A DNA stretch of 64,000 nt, taken from assembly GCA_947468085.1 (NCBI GenBank), contig CANIKY010000002.1, forward strand, positions 1 to 64,000. The letters are read 5' to 3'. The position numbers and the translations under genes are program-made. The stretch is from Paracoccaceae bacterium (lineage in GTDB: Bacteria; Pseudomonadota; Alphaproteobacteria; Rhodobacterales; Rhodobacteraceae). This document shows positions 11,089-21,171 of this stretch, one piece after another. The notes under the pieces were generated by a model. That model saw only the letters and a list, made by a program, of their open reading frames with translations. It was not told where the DNA came from and searched no databases. Position 1 is the first letter of the stretch, and the number at the start of each line of letters is the position of its first letter.

Positions 11089-12896
11089 TCGACTGTCACC
11101 GATTTGGCCAGATTGCGGGGTTGGTCGACATCGGTGCCTTTGGCGATGGCGGTGTAATAGGCCAGCAATTGCGCGGGCACGGCGTAAAGGATGGGTGCGA
11201 AAATCCCTGCTTCGGGCATTTTCAGGCTGCGCCACACACCTTTGCCCGCCTCTTCCACCCCGCGCGCGTCTGAAATCAGCAGCACCTTGCCGTGGCGGGC
11301 CATGACCTCTTGCATGTTGGACACGGTTTTTTCAAACAGTGCATCGCGCGGGGCCAGCACGATCACGGGCACCTTTTCGTCAATCAGCGCGATGGGGCCG
11401 TGTTTTAGCTCGCCCGAGGCATAGCCCTCGGCGTGGATATAGCTGATTTCTTTGAGTTTCAGCGCCCCTTCCAAGGCCAGCGGATACATCGCTCCGCGCC
11501 CTAGAAACAGCACATCCTGCGCCTTGGCCAGATCGTCGGCAATCGCCGCAATCTCGCCCGACAGGCCCATGGCGTGGTTCATCAGGCCGGGCAGGGCGGC
11601 CAGATCGGCAAGATGCTTGGCCAAAGTGGCCGCATCCACCCGCCCGCGATCCACGCCCGCCTTCAGCGCCAGCAAGGCCAGTGTGATCAATTGGCAGGTG
11701 AAGGCCTTGGTGGAAGCCACCCCCACCTCGATCCCCGCCATAATAGGCAGGGCCAAGTCCGCCTCACGCGCGATGGAGGATGTGGGCACGTTCACCACGG
11801 CGACGATCTTGGCGACCTTGTCTTTGGCATAGCGCAGGGCCGCCAAAGTATCCGCCGTCTCGCCCGATTGGCTGACAAACAGCGCCCAAGACTGGCCCGA
11901 CAGCGGCGGCTCGCGGTAGCGGAATTCTGACGCGATATCAACATCGACGGGCAAGCCCGCCACCTGTTCAAACCAGTATTTCGCCACCTGTGCGGCAAAC
12001 GATGCTGTGCCACAAGCAACCATCGTCAAGCGGTCAACCCCTTGAAAATTCACCGAGTCTGGCAGGTTTAGCGCGCCGTTTTGGATATAATGACCCAGCG
12101 CATTGGCGATCACCAAGGGCTGCTCGGCGATCTCTTTGGCCATGAAATGCTTGTAGCCCGCCTTTTCGATGCGGGTCGCGTCGATCTGGATGCGGGTTTC
12201 GGCGCGGTTCACCAAACGGTTGGCCTCGTCATAGATCGTCGCCCCGTGACGGGTTAGAACGGCGCAGTCGCCTTCCTCCAGATAGGTGATACGCTCGGTC
12301 ATGGGGGCCAAGGCGATGGCGTCAGAGCCTATGAACATCTCGCCCGTCCCATGACCAATCGCCAACGGGGATCCTTTGCGCGCCGCAATCATCAGATCGT
12401 CTTCGCCCGCAAACAAAAACGCCAAGGCAAAGGCCCCGTGCAGGCGGTTGAGGGTGAATTTAACGGCCTCGAGCGCGGATTGGCCCTGATCCATGTAAAA
12501 GCGCGTCAGGTGGGCGACGGTTTCGGTATCGGTTTCAGAATCAAAGGCCAGACCCTGCGCCGTCAATTCTGTCCGCAAGTCGCGGAAGTTTTCGATGATG
12601 CCGTTGTGCACCACGGCTACGGGGCCAGAGGCGTGGGGATGCGCGTTTTGCGTTGTGGCGGCACCATGCGTGGCCCAACGGGTATGGCCGATGCCTGATT
12701 TACCGGCAAGGGGGTGGTGCACCAGCAGGTCAGACAGGTTCACCAACTTGCCCACCGCTCGCCTGCGGTCCAGCACGCCGTGGTTCACAGTGGCGATGCC
12801 TGCAGAATCATAGCCGCGATATTCCAGCCGCTTTAAGGCCTCTACCAGCAAGGGGGCTACTTCGTTGCGGCCTAGAACACCGATAATCCCGCACAT
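11085..12896 (-). CDS. glmS: Glutamine--fructose-6-phosphate aminotransferase (isomerizing)
   Basis: MCGIIGVLG N-terminal Cys nucleophile, two SIS domains, C-terminal DVDQPRNLAKSVTVE. Confidence 0.98.
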   Translation of the reverse strand: MCGIIGVLGRNEVAPLLVEALKRLEYRGYDSAGIATVNHGVLDRRRAVGKLVNLSDLLVHHPLAGKSGIGHTRWATHGAATTQNAHPHASGPVAVVHNGIIENFRDLRTELTAQGLAFDSETDTETVAHLTRFYMDQGQSALEAVKFTLNRLHGAFALAFLFAGEDDLMIAARKGSPLAIGHGTGEMFIGSDAIALAPMTERITYLEEGDCAVLTRHGATIYDEANRLVNRAETRIQIDATRIEKAGYKHFMAKEIAEQPLVIANALGHYIQNGALNLPDSVNFQGVDRLTMVACGTASFAAQVAKYWFEQVAGLPVDVDIASEFRYREPPLSGQSWALFVSQSGETADTLAALRYAKDKVAKIVAVVNVPTSSIAREADLALPIMAGIEVGVASTKAFTCQLITLALLALKAGVDRGRVDAATLAKHLADLAALPGLMNHAMGLSGEIAAIADDLAKAQDVLFLGRGAMYPLALEGALKLKEISYIHAEGYASGELKHGPIALIDEKVPVIVLAPRDALFEKTVSNMQEVMARHGKVLLISDARGVEEAGKGVWRSLKMPEAGIFAPILYAVPAQLLAYYTAIAKGTDVDQPRNLAKSVTVE

Positions 12897-14245
12897 TATA
12901 TTTTGCCCTTCGCGGCTTTGATGGCCTTGAGCCGTTCGAACAACCGCACCGCAAGGCCCGGTTTGTTCACCTGCGCGGTGCGGCCCAAGGCCAAGGCGCC
13001 TGCGGGGATGTCGTGGGTGATGACCGACCCTGACCCCGTCATAGCCCCATCGCCGACACGGACAGGGGCCACCAGCATCGTAGCGGATCCAATAAAGACG
13101 CCTTTGCCAATCTCGGTATGGTGTTTCATCACACCGTCGTAGTTGCAGGTCACAGTGCCCGCGCCAATGTTGGTGAATTCGCCCACATGGGCATCGCCCA
13201 GATAGGTTAAGTGGCCAACCTTAACACCTTCATCCAGAACGGAATTTTTAATCTCAACAAAGTTGCCAACATGCACATCTTCGGCCAATTCGGCCCCCGG
13301 ACGCAGGCGGGCAAAGGGGCCAACCTTGGCCCCGCGTGAGATGTGGCACCCTTCCAGATGGCAAAAGCCTTTTACCTCGGCCCCTGATTCCACAGTGACG
13401 GCGGGGCCGAAGACGACATGGGGGCCGATGGTCGCATCACGGCCAACCCATGTATCCAGCGCGAAATAGACCGTATCAGGTGCGGTCAGCGTCACACCAT
13501 TTTCCAAAGCGTCAAACCGCGCGCGGGTTTGAAAGGCGGTTTCGGCGGCGGCCAACTGGTGGCGGGTGTTGATGCCCAGCGTCTCGGCCTCGGGGCAGGT
13601 GACATAGCCCACAGACAGGCCTTGGGCGCGGGCGAGGGCTATGATGTCGGTCAGGTAGTATTCCCCCGCCGCATTGGCATTGCCCACTTTTGCGACCAGA
13701 TCAAACAGGGTGCGGCTTTGCGCACAGACCACGCCGGAATTGCACAGGGTGATGGCGCGCTGCGCGTCGGTTGCGTCTTTATATTCCATAATCTGCGCCA
13801 ATTGGTCGCCCTGCACGATCAAGCGGCCGTAGCGGCCCGGATCGGCGGCTTCAAAGCCCAGCACGACCACGGCATGGGTGGCGCGGGCTTCCAACATCGC
13901 GGTCAGGGTTTCGGGGCGTACGAAAGGCGTGTCACCGTACAGCACGATCGCCTCGCCCTCGGCTTGGGCCAAAAGGGGGGCTGCTTGGGCCACGGCGTGG
14001 GCGGTGCCCAGTTGGGGGTCTTGCAGAACAGTCTCGTAAGCCTCGTCAAAGGCGTGGGTTGCTTTGGCCACGGCCTCGGCCTCGTGCCCTGTCACCACCA
14101 CCACGCGCGCGGGTTCCAGCGACCGCGCCGCACTTAACGCATGGTGCAGCATAGGCACGCCGGCCAAGGGATGCAGCACCTTGGGCAGGTCAGAATTCAT
14201 CCGCGTGCCCATGCCCGCCGCCAAAACAATCACACAAACCTGCAT
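12896..14245 (-). CDS. glmU: Bifunctional UDP-GlcNAc pyrophosphorylase/GlcN-1-P acetyltransferase
   Basis: VIVLAAGMGTRMNSDLPKVLHPLAG, C-terminal left-handed beta-helix; start set at MQVCVIV. Confidence 0.96.
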   Translation of the reverse strand: MQVCVIVLAAGMGTRMNSDLPKVLHPLAGVPMLHHALSAARSLEPARVVVVTGHEAEAVAKATHAFDEAYETVLQDPQLGTAHAVAQAAPLLAQAEGEAIVLYGDTPFVRPETLTAMLEARATHAVVVLGFEAADPGRYGRLIVQGDQLAQIMEYKDATDAQRAITLCNSGVVCAQSRTLFDLVAKVGNANAAGEYYLTDIIALARAQGLSVGYVTCPEAETLGINTRHQLAAAETAFQTRARFDALENGVTLTAPDTVYFALDTWVGRDATIGPHVVFGPAVTVESGAEVKGFCHLEGCHISRGAKVGPFARLRPGAELAEDVHVGNFVEIKNSVLDEGVKVGHLTYLGDAHVGEFTNIGAGTVTCNYDGVMKHHTEIGKGVFIGSATMLVAPVRVGDGAMTGSGSVITHDIPAGALALGRTAQVNKPGLAVRLFERLKAIKAAKGKI

Positions 14246-14349
14246 CTGCCTCTTTCCTTTGTTCTTGCCCCGTTTTACCCCGCAGCAGCGCGACAGCAAG
14301 GGGGCATGGTTCACGCCATGTTTCAGGCGAATTTTCGGGGGGCAAAGGG

Positions 14350-15012
14350 ATGCGGACAGTGGTTTTCGATCTAGATGGCACGCTGGCAGATACCAGTGCT
14401 GACCTGCTTGCCGCGGCCAACGCCTGCTTTGACGAATTGGGCCATACGCCGCCCTTGGGGCCGGATGATAGGCTGACGGCCTTTCTGGGCGGGCGCGCCA
14501 TGTTGCGGCTTGGCTTTGGCCGCTTGGGCCTTGGGTGGAGCGAGGCGGATATATCCCGCGAATATCCCCGCCTGCTGGCGACCTATGCCGATGTGTTAGA
14601 CCGCGAAACCCAACTTTACCCCGGCGCTGTGCAAGCCGTGCAAGACCTGCGCGCTTTGGGATTTGCCACGGCGATTTGCACCAATAAGCCCGAAGGCTTG
14701 GCGGTGGAATTGGTCAAGCGTTTGGGCATCGCGCCGCTGTTTGGGGCCTTGGTGGGGGCCGATACCTTTGCTGTGCGCAAGCCAGACCCCTTGCCCTACC
14801 GCGCGGCGGTGGAGCGTGCGGGGGGCGCGGTGTCACGCTCTTTCCTGATTGGTGACACGCAGACCGACCATGACACTGCGCGTGCTGCTGGCGTGCCCAT
14901 CGTTTTGGTCAGCTTTGGCCCAGAAGGCCATGGGGTGGCGGGGTTAAACCCGGATGCCTTGCTGCACCACTATGCCGATCTGCCCGCGCTTGCCCAAAAG
15001 CTGATTTGCTGA
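14350..15012 (+). CDS. HAD-family hydrolase, phosphoglycolate phosphatase-like
   Basis: VFDLDGTLADT, TNKPEG, FLIGDTQTDHDTARAAG motifs. Confidence 0.88.
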   Translation: MRTVVFDLDGTLADTSADLLAAANACFDELGHTPPLGPDDRLTAFLGGRAMLRLGFGRLGLGWSEADISREYPRLLATYADVLDRETQLYPGAVQAVQDLRALGFATAICTNKPEGLAVELVKRLGIAPLFGALVGADTFAVRKPDPLPYRAAVERAGGAVSRSFLIGDTQTDHDTARAAGVPIVLVSFGPEGHGVAGLNPDALLHHYADLPALAQKLIC

Positions 15013-15046
15013 AAGAACCAAAGCCTTGACCCGCGCAGGAGACCCC

Positions 15047-16291
15047 ATGACCGAACCCCGCCCCGCCCCCGTCTCGCGCCATGCGGTGACCTTTATCTTT
15101 GTGACCGTGCTGCTGGATATGGTGGGCTTTGGCATCATCATCCCCGTGTTGCCAAAGCTGATTGGCGATGTGGCGGATGTATCTTTGGCAGAGGCGGCAA
15201 AGATCGGCGGTTGGATGGCTGCGGCCTATTCGGTCGCGCAGTTTTTGTTTGGGCCCATGATGGGCAACCTGTCAGACCGCTTTGGCCGCAGGCCCTTGTT
15301 GTTGCTGGCGATTTTGGGGCTGGGGTTGGATTTTCTGGCTCAGGCTTTGGCCCCCACAGCGGCTTGGCTTTTTGTGGGCCGTATTCTTGCGGGCCTTTGC
15401 GGTGCCTCTTGGGTGATTGCCAATGCCTATATCGCCGATGTGACAGCGCCCGAAGATCGCGGCAAAGCCTTTGGCATGATGGGGGCGGCCTTTGGCTTGG
15501 GCTTTATCATCGGGCCGGTGATTGGCGGGTTGTTGGGCGAATTCGGCGCAAGGGTGCCGTTTTATGTGGCGGCGGCCGTGTCGGGGTTGAACCTGATCTA
15601 TGGCTATTTCGTGCTGCCCGAAACCCTGACGGCCGCAAACCGCCGCCCGTTCAATTTGGCGCGCGCCAATCCTTTTGGGGCGTTCAAGATCTTTCGCCAA
15701 TATCAGGGCGTTTTGCCACTGTGTTTGGTGTTAGCGTTGTTTTTCTTTTTCTCGTCGGTCTATCCCGCCATCTGGGCCTTTTGGGGCAAGGTGCGCTTTG
15801 GCTGGTCAGAGGCGATGATCGGCCTGACCTTGGCTGTCTTTGGCGTGGTGATTGCAGGGTTCCAAGGCGGTTTGACCGGACGGTTTGTTAAGCTTTTTGG
15901 CGAGCAGGGCACGGTGGTCTTGGGATTTGTCTGCGCCATTGTGGTGGGATTGGGGTACGGTGTGACCGGATCGCTGGCGGTGATTTTCTTGCTGATGGTG
16001 ATCCATGGGCCCGAAGGCTTTATCAACCCTTTGTTGACGGCGCGCATGTCTGAACGGGTGCCGGAAAACGCGCAAGGAGAGTTGCAGGGCGGCATCTCGG
16101 CCATCACCAACATCGCCATGTTGCTGGGCACGGTGTTTTACGCGCAGGTCTTTGGCTATTTCATGTCCCCCTTAGCCCCTTTCCAATCGCCCAACGTGGC
16201 CTATTATCTGACGGGCGCGGGAATGGCCCTGACCTTTGGGCTGTTTTTATGGGTCAGCGCGCGGGATCGTGAAGGGGCAGGGGCCAAATGA
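15047..16291 (+). CDS. MFS transporter, TCR/Tet-like drug efflux family
   Basis: 12-TM protein with LLDMVGFGIIIPVLPKL and GNLSDRFGRRPLLL motifs. Confidence 0.88.
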   Translation: MTEPRPAPVSRHAVTFIFVTVLLDMVGFGIIIPVLPKLIGDVADVSLAEAAKIGGWMAAAYSVAQFLFGPMMGNLSDRFGRRPLLLLAILGLGLDFLAQALAPTAAWLFVGRILAGLCGASWVIANAYIADVTAPEDRGKAFGMMGAAFGLGFIIGPVIGGLLGEFGARVPFYVAAAVSGLNLIYGYFVLPETLTAANRRPFNLARANPFGAFKIFRQYQGVLPLCLVLALFFFFSSVYPAIWAFWGKVRFGWSEAMIGLTLAVFGVVIAGFQGGLTGRFVKLFGEQGTVVLGFVCAIVVGLGYGVTGSLAVIFLLMVIHGPEGFINPLLTARMSERVPENAQGELQGGISAITNIAMLLGTVFYAQVFGYFMSPLAPFQSPNVAYYLTGAGMALTFGLFLWVSARDREGAGAK

Positions 16292-17520
16292 GCGAGGTTT
16301 TTAGCGGCAGTTTCACCCAGCAAGAGCCTATCCCCGAGGAAGGCATCGCCGCAGCCCTTGCCGTTTTGCGCCATGGCCGTTTGCACCGCTATAACACGGC
16401 GCCGGGGGAAGTGGCCGAGACCGCGCTGTTGGAAGAAGAATTTGCCGCTTTGACGGGGGCGAAATATTGTCTGGCGGTGGCCTCGGGCGGGTACGCCATG
16501 GGCTGCGCCTTGCGCGCGCTGGGGTTGCAGGCAGGCGAGGCGGTTTTGACCAATGCTTTCACGCTGGCTCCGGTTCCCGGAGCGATTGCGGCGGCAGGGG
16601 GGCGGTCGATCTTTATTGAGGTCACCGAAGATCTGGTGATCGACTTTGGCGATCTGGAAGCCAAGGCCCGCAGCACCGGCGCACGGTTTTTGATGCTAAG
16701 CCATATGCGCGGGCATCTGTGCGATATGACGGCGCTGATGGCGCTGTGTGACGCATTGGGCGTGAAGGTGATCGAGGATTGCGCCCATACGATGGGGGCG
16801 GCTTGGAACGGGGTTGCCTCGGGTCGGCAGGGGGTGGTGGGATGCTATTCGATGCAGACCTATAAGCACATCAACGCAGGCGAGGGCGGCTTTTTGATCA
16901 GCGATGATGCGAACCTGATGGCGCGCGCGGTGCTGCTGTCAGGCAGTTATATGCTGTACGCCAAACACCGCGCTGCCCCCCCGCAAGAGGCGTTTGATGC
17001 GGTGCGCATGGTGACGCCCAATGTCTCGGGCCGGATGGATAACTTGCGCGCCGCAATCTTGCGCCCGCAGCTTAAGGTTCTGCGTGCGCGCGTGGCGCGG
17101 TGGGAAGCGTTATACCGCAACCTTGAGGCGGGGCTTGCAGATACGCTGGGTTTGGCGCTGGTGCAGCGGCCCAAGGCTGAAACCTTCGTTGGATCATCCT
17201 TCCAGTTCCGCCTGCCTGACTGGTCGCCCGCACGCATCGCGTTGTTCTTGCAGCGCTGTGTGGCGCGGGGGGTAGAGTTGAAGTGGTTTGGCGCGGCTGA
17301 GCCTGTGGCCTTCACCTCACGCTATGATCATTGGCACTATGCCGAACCCCAGACTCTGCCGCAAACGGACCGGATCTTGGCAGGGCTGATAGACCTGCGT
17401 TTGCCTTTGACCTTTACGCCCCAAGATTGCGCGATCATCGCACGCATCATTCGGGGTGAGGCTTTAAGCGTGGGGCAGGGGCCTGAGCCTGACGGGGTTT
17501 TTGCACCTGCCATTCAATAG
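16288..17520 (+). CDS. DegT/DnrJ/EryC1/StrS-family PLP-dependent aminotransferase
   Basis: Fold type I PLP motifs, Lys in CYSMQTYKHINAGEGGFL; ATGA overlap with upstream MFS gene. Confidence 0.85.
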   Translation: MSEVFSGSFTQQEPIPEEGIAAALAVLRHGRLHRYNTAPGEVAETALLEEEFAALTGAKYCLAVASGGYAMGCALRALGLQAGEAVLTNAFTLAPVPGAIAAAGGRSIFIEVTEDLVIDFGDLEAKARSTGARFLMLSHMRGHLCDMTALMALCDALGVKVIEDCAHTMGAAWNGVASGRQGVVGCYSMQTYKHINAGEGGFLISDDANLMARAVLLSGSYMLYAKHRAAPPQEAFDAVRMVTPNVSGRMDNLRAAILRPQLKVLRARVARWEALYRNLEAGLADTLGLALVQRPKAETFVGSSFQFRLPDWSPARIALFLQRCVARGVELKWFGAAEPVAFTSRYDHWHYAEPQTLPQTDRILAGLIDLRLPLTFTPQDCAIIARIIRGEALSVGQGPEPDGVFAPAIQ

Positions 17521-17535
17521 GCAGCGCCCCGTGCC

Positions 17536-17596
17536 CGCAGGGGGTTTCACACCCCCTGCACCCCCGTGGGATATTTGGGCACGTATGAAAGGGCAG
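17536..17596. repeat. Intergenic hairpin repeat element, copy 2
   Basis: GCAGGGGG-TTTCACA-CCCCCTGC then acccccgtgggatatttgggcacgtatgaaa; same element as 7149-7237. Confidence 0.8.
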
Positions 17597-17602
17597 GGCG
17601 GA

Positions 17603-18685
17603 TCAGCCGAGTTTAAACTGTTTGGCGAGTTTGAGGCCTTGGCCTTGGTAGTTGGACGCAATGCCAGTGCCATACAGCGTGTCGGGGCGTTCAGTCATTT
17701 TTTCATAAACCAAGCGGCCCACGACTTGGCCATGTTCCAGCACAAAAGGTGCTTCGTGGCAGCGTACTTCCAACACCCCGCGTGAGCCTGCGCCGCCAGC
17801 GGCTGCATGGCCAAAGCCCGGATCGAAAAAACCTGCGTAATGCACGCGAAACTCGCCCACCATGGCCAGATAGGGCGCCATCTCGGCGGCGTAGTCGGGG
17901 GGGATGGTTACGGCCTCGCGGCTGACAAGGATGTAAAAGGCGCCCGGATCAAGGATAATCTGGCCGTTGGTGGCGCGCACCTCCTCCCAAAAGTCGCGGG
18001 CGGGGTAATGGGCGATCCGGTCAAGATCAATTACGCCGGTATGGGGTTTGGCGCGGTAGCCCAAGAGATCGCCTTGTTCGGGGCGTAGATCGACCGAAAA
18101 ACCCAAGCCTTCGGAAATGACAGGCGTGCCAGAGACGAGGGGATCTTGGGTGTGGAGCGCGCGCAACTGATCGTCAGACAGCGTGGCATGGCCATAGCGA
18201 AAGCGGATCTGGTTCAGCCTTTGGCCTGCGCGCACCAGAACCGAAAAGCTGCGCGGGCAGACCTCGGCGTAAAGGGGGCCTTGGTAGCCTTCTGGAATAC
18301 GGTCAAACTCTGCCCCGCCATCGGTGATGGTACGGGTCAGCAGATCAAGCCGGCCGGTGGAGGATTTGGCATTGGCCACAGCCGACAGCCCCGCCGGCAA
18401 AGCCAGGCTTTCCATCAAAGGCACAACATAGACACAGCCCTTTTCCAGCACGGCACCTTGGGTCAGATCGACCTCGTGCATCGTAAACTCTTCCAGACGG
18501 GCCGCGACCTTGCGCCCAGCGCCTGCCAGAAACGAGGCGCGCACGCGGTAGGCTTTGGTGCCAAGGCGCAGATCAAGGCTGGCGGGTTGCACTTGGGTCA
18601 CATCAACCGGCGGATGGGCTGTGATAGAGCCTTGCGCGATCAATTGGCGCAGCGTTTGCGCGGGAAGCACACCGAGGCTGTTCAT
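17603..18685 (-). CDS. dcd: 2'-deoxycytidine 5'-triphosphate deaminase (long DCD family)
   Basis: 360 aa two-domain dCTP deaminase-like protein (VQPASLDLRLG, NAKSSTGRLDLLTRTITDGGAEFD). Confidence 0.88.
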   Translation of the reverse strand: MNSLGVLPAQTLRQLIAQGSITAHPPVDVTQVQPASLDLRLGTKAYRVRASFLAGAGRKVAARLEEFTMHEVDLTQGAVLEKGCVYVVPLMESLALPAGLSAVANAKSSTGRLDLLTRTITDGGAEFDRIPEGYQGPLYAEVCPRSFSVLVRAGQRLNQIRFRYGHATLSDDQLRALHTQDPLVSGTPVISEGLGFSVDLRPEQGDLLGYRAKPHTGVIDLDRIAHYPARDFWEEVRATNGQIILDPGAFYILVSREAVTIPPDYAAEMAPYLAMVGEFRVHYAGFFDPGFGHAAAGGAGSRGVLEVRCHEAPFVLEHGQVVGRLVYEKMTERPDTLYGTGIASNYQGQGLKLAKQFKLG

Positions 18686-18721
18686 GGGCGGGCCTTTCGC
18701 GGCAAAAACCTCATTTTAAAC

Positions 18722-18763
18722 AAAAAACCGCCCGCAAGGCCTGATGCCCTACGGACGGTTTTT
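18722..18763 (-). terminator. Rho-independent terminator downstream of tRNA-Pro
   Basis: AAAAACCGTCCG...CGGGCGGTTTTTT hairpin with U tract on minus strand. Confidence 0.8.
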
Positions 18764-18767
18764 GCAA

Positions 18768-18845
18768 TGGTCGGGCCGGAGAGATTCGAACTCTCGACCT
18801 CCCGCCCCCCAGACGGACGCGCTAACCAGGCTGCGCTACGACCCG
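18768..18845 (-). tRNA. tRNA-Pro (anticodon GGG)
   Basis: CGGGTCGTAGCGCAGCCTGGTTAGCGCGTCCGTCTGGGGGGCGGGAGGTCGAGAGTTCGAATCTCTCCGGCCCGACCA; cloverleaf pairs, CCA encoded, anticodon loop C-T-GGG. Confidence 0.95.
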
Positions 18846-18924
18846 ACAATGGAGACGTTACATAGCGATATTCCGGGCCGGAGCAAGCGGGAAAATGCGA
18901 GGCGGGACACATGCTTGCCAGCGC

Positions 18925-19734
18925 CTAGCTTTGCTGTCGCGAGGGTTGAACCATTCGGGCATGCAACAGGCGCAGGCGGTCGCGCAGAGCGCGCAGAGCA
19001 TGGCTGGTTGGGCCTGCGGCGGGGGTTGGCAAAGGCTGCAACTGGGCTGCCATCTGCGCCAAGGCCAATACCGTTGGGGCACAGTTGGCGTGAGCAGCGC
19101 GCAAAGGCACGAGATCACAGGCTGTGGCCGTATCACCTTCTACCCAGATATGGGGGGCTTCGGGGGCCTCATCTTGCAGCATGAAGGGCAGGCTGGGTTG
19201 ATCGGGCGTTGCTTGCACAGGGCGTGCCAAGGCGGGGCGGGGCTTGCGCGGCGCGGCAACAGGCGTTGGGGCGCCATTGTCGCGCGGTGGTGGGGCTGGG
19301 TCGAGCCGGAAAAGAGATTGGATCGTCGCAGCTTGCAGAGGGGACGCCGGATTAGCCCTGTGCTGGGGTTGCGTCAGTGGCACAATTTCAGCAGCAACCG
19401 GGGCGACGAGGGTGACCACGGGGGCCAAAGCCTCGGCGGCGGCGCGGTCAAGATCACCGGATTTTGCGCCTCCAACGGCCGCCACATGGCGCACGCCTTG
19501 CACGCGCAGAACCTGTTGCACCTCGCGGATCGTTAAGCCGTCAATGTGCAAAAGCTGGTGAATGCCCTGCACAAGCGCCACATCAGACGGCCTATAATAG
19601 CGCCGCGCGCCGGCGCGTTTTACCGGCTTGATCTGGGGGAACCGGCTTTCCCAAAACCGCAAGACATGGGCGGCAATACCAATGGTCTCGGCCACTTCTG
19701 AAATGGTGCGGAATGCCTCCGGCGCCTTGTCCAT
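18925..19734 (-). CDS. MerR-family transcriptional regulator
   Basis: [49 protein letters not shown]-terminal HTH. Confidence 0.9.
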   Translation of the reverse strand: MDKAPEAFRTISEVAETIGIAAHVLRFWESRFPQIKPVKRAGARRYYRPSDVALVQGIHQLLHIDGLTIREVQQVLRVQGVRHVAAVGGAKSGDLDRAAAEALAPVVTLVAPVAAEIVPLTQPQHRANPASPLQAATIQSLFRLDPAPPPRDNGAPTPVAAPRKPRPALARPVQATPDQPSLPFMLQDEAPEAPHIWVEGDTATACDLVPLRAAHANCAPTVLALAQMAAQLQPLPTPAAGPTSHALRALRDRLRLLHARMVQPSRQQS

Positions 19735-19748
19735 CCGCCGGCCTGATC

Positions 19749-20048
19749 TTACTTGGCCCCGCCCGCAACGCGATCTTTCATCAGATGCGACGGACGGAAG
19801 CTTAGCACACGGCGCGGCGAAATCGGAACTTCATCGCCAGTTTTCGGATTGCGCCCTACGCGCGCCGTTTTAGAGCGCAGCGAGAAGGTGCCAAAGGAAG
19901 ATATCTTCACAGTGTCGCCCGCGGCCAGCGCGTCTGAGACATGTTGCAGAACAGATTCAACCAGTTGCGCGGATTCGTTGCGCGACAGCCCTAAGGCGCG
20001 AAACACCGATTCGCTTAGGTCCATCCGCGTTAGCGTTTTTTCAGCCAT
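19749..20048 (-). CDS. ihfA: Integration host factor subunit alpha
   Basis: [58 protein letters not shown]. Confidence 0.96.
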   Translation of the reverse strand: MAEKTLTRMDLSESVFRALGLSRNESAQLVESVLQHVSDALAAGDTVKISSFGTFSLRSKTARVGRNPKTGDEVPISPRRVLSFRPSHLMKDRVAGGAK

Positions 20049-20199
20049 TATTCTCCCCCAGAGGTATTTTTAACGAAGATGCGGCGGATCAAATTGCGAG
20101 TCAATAACAATGACTTGCCGCGCAATCATTGGGTGGGGTGTTCACCCGAAGAGGGCGCATCACACAGCCTATCGATTGAGGGCTTTGCGCGCCCCAGAT

Positions 20200-21171
20200 C
20201 TACCAGCGCAAAACCACCGCACCCCAGGCCAAACCGCCACCAATCGCTTCTGTCACCAAAAGGTCACCTTGCTGGATTTGGCCGCGTTGCACGCCAACTG
20301 AAAGCGCCAAGGGTATCGAGGCGGCAGAGGTGTTGCCATGGTCTTGCACTGTGACAATCACCCGCTCCATCGGCACCTGCATTTTTTTGGCTGTGCCTTC
20401 TATGATGCGAATGTTGGCTTGGTGGGGCACGATCCAATCGACATCTTCACCACTGAGCCCCGCCTTTTCCAAAGCAGCATGGGCCGTTTGGGCCAGCTTT
20501 TCCACGGCGTGACGGAAAACTTCTTTGCCTTGCATCCGCAAATGGCCCGTTGTGCCTTTAGAGACGCCACCGTCCACATAAAGCAGGTCTTTCAATCGAC
20601 CGTCCGAATGCAAATCGGTGGACAAAATGCCGCGATCTGCCGAGGTGCCGGTTAAGTCTTGCCCCTCTAACACCAAGGCGCCCGCGCCATCGCCAAAAAG
20701 CACACAAGTGCTGCGGTCTTCCCAATCCATCAGGCGCGAAAAGGTTTCCGCGCCGATCACCAGCACGCGTTTGGCTTGGCCCGAGAGGATGAAGGCATTG
20801 GCCGTGGAAAGGGCGTAAACAAACCCTGCACAAACGGCTTGAACATCAAAAGCGAAGCCTTGGGTCATGCCCAGTTTGCCCTGCACCATGCTGGCCGCAG
20901 ATGGAAAGGTCAGGTCGGCGGTCGATGTTGCCAGCACGATGGCGTCGATATCGTCAGGGGTTAGGCCCGCATGGGCAAGGGCCGCTTGGGCGGCCAAAGT
21001 TGCCAGATCAGAGGTTGTCTGGCCTTCGGCCACAAAATGGCGGCGTTCGATGCCAGAGCGGCTGCGGATCCATTCGTCGCTGGTTTGCACCAGCGCCTCA
21101 AGTTCGCTGTTGGGGACAATGCGGGTTGGCAGATAATGCCCAACGCCCATGACCACGGCGCGCAGTGTCAT
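20200..21171 (-). CDS. fabH: Beta-ketoacyl-ACP synthase III
   Basis: VGHYLPTRIVPN, QAVCAGFVYAL active Cys, VPHQANIRI, GNTSAASIPLAL. Confidence 0.97.
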   Translation of the reverse strand: MTLRAVVMGVGHYLPTRIVPNSELEALVQTSDEWIRSRSGIERRHFVAEGQTTSDLATLAAQAALAHAGLTPDDIDAIVLATSTADLTFPSAASMVQGKLGMTQGFAFDVQAVCAGFVYALSTANAFILSGQAKRVLVIGAETFSRLMDWEDRSTCVLFGDGAGALVLEGQDLTGTSADRGILSTDLHSDGRLKDLLYVDGGVSKGTTGHLRMQGKEVFRHAVEKLAQTAHAALEKAGLSGEDVDWIVPHQANIRIIEGTAKKMQVPMERVIVTVQDHGNTSAASIPLALSVGVQRGQIQQGDLLVTEAIGGGLAWGAVVLRW

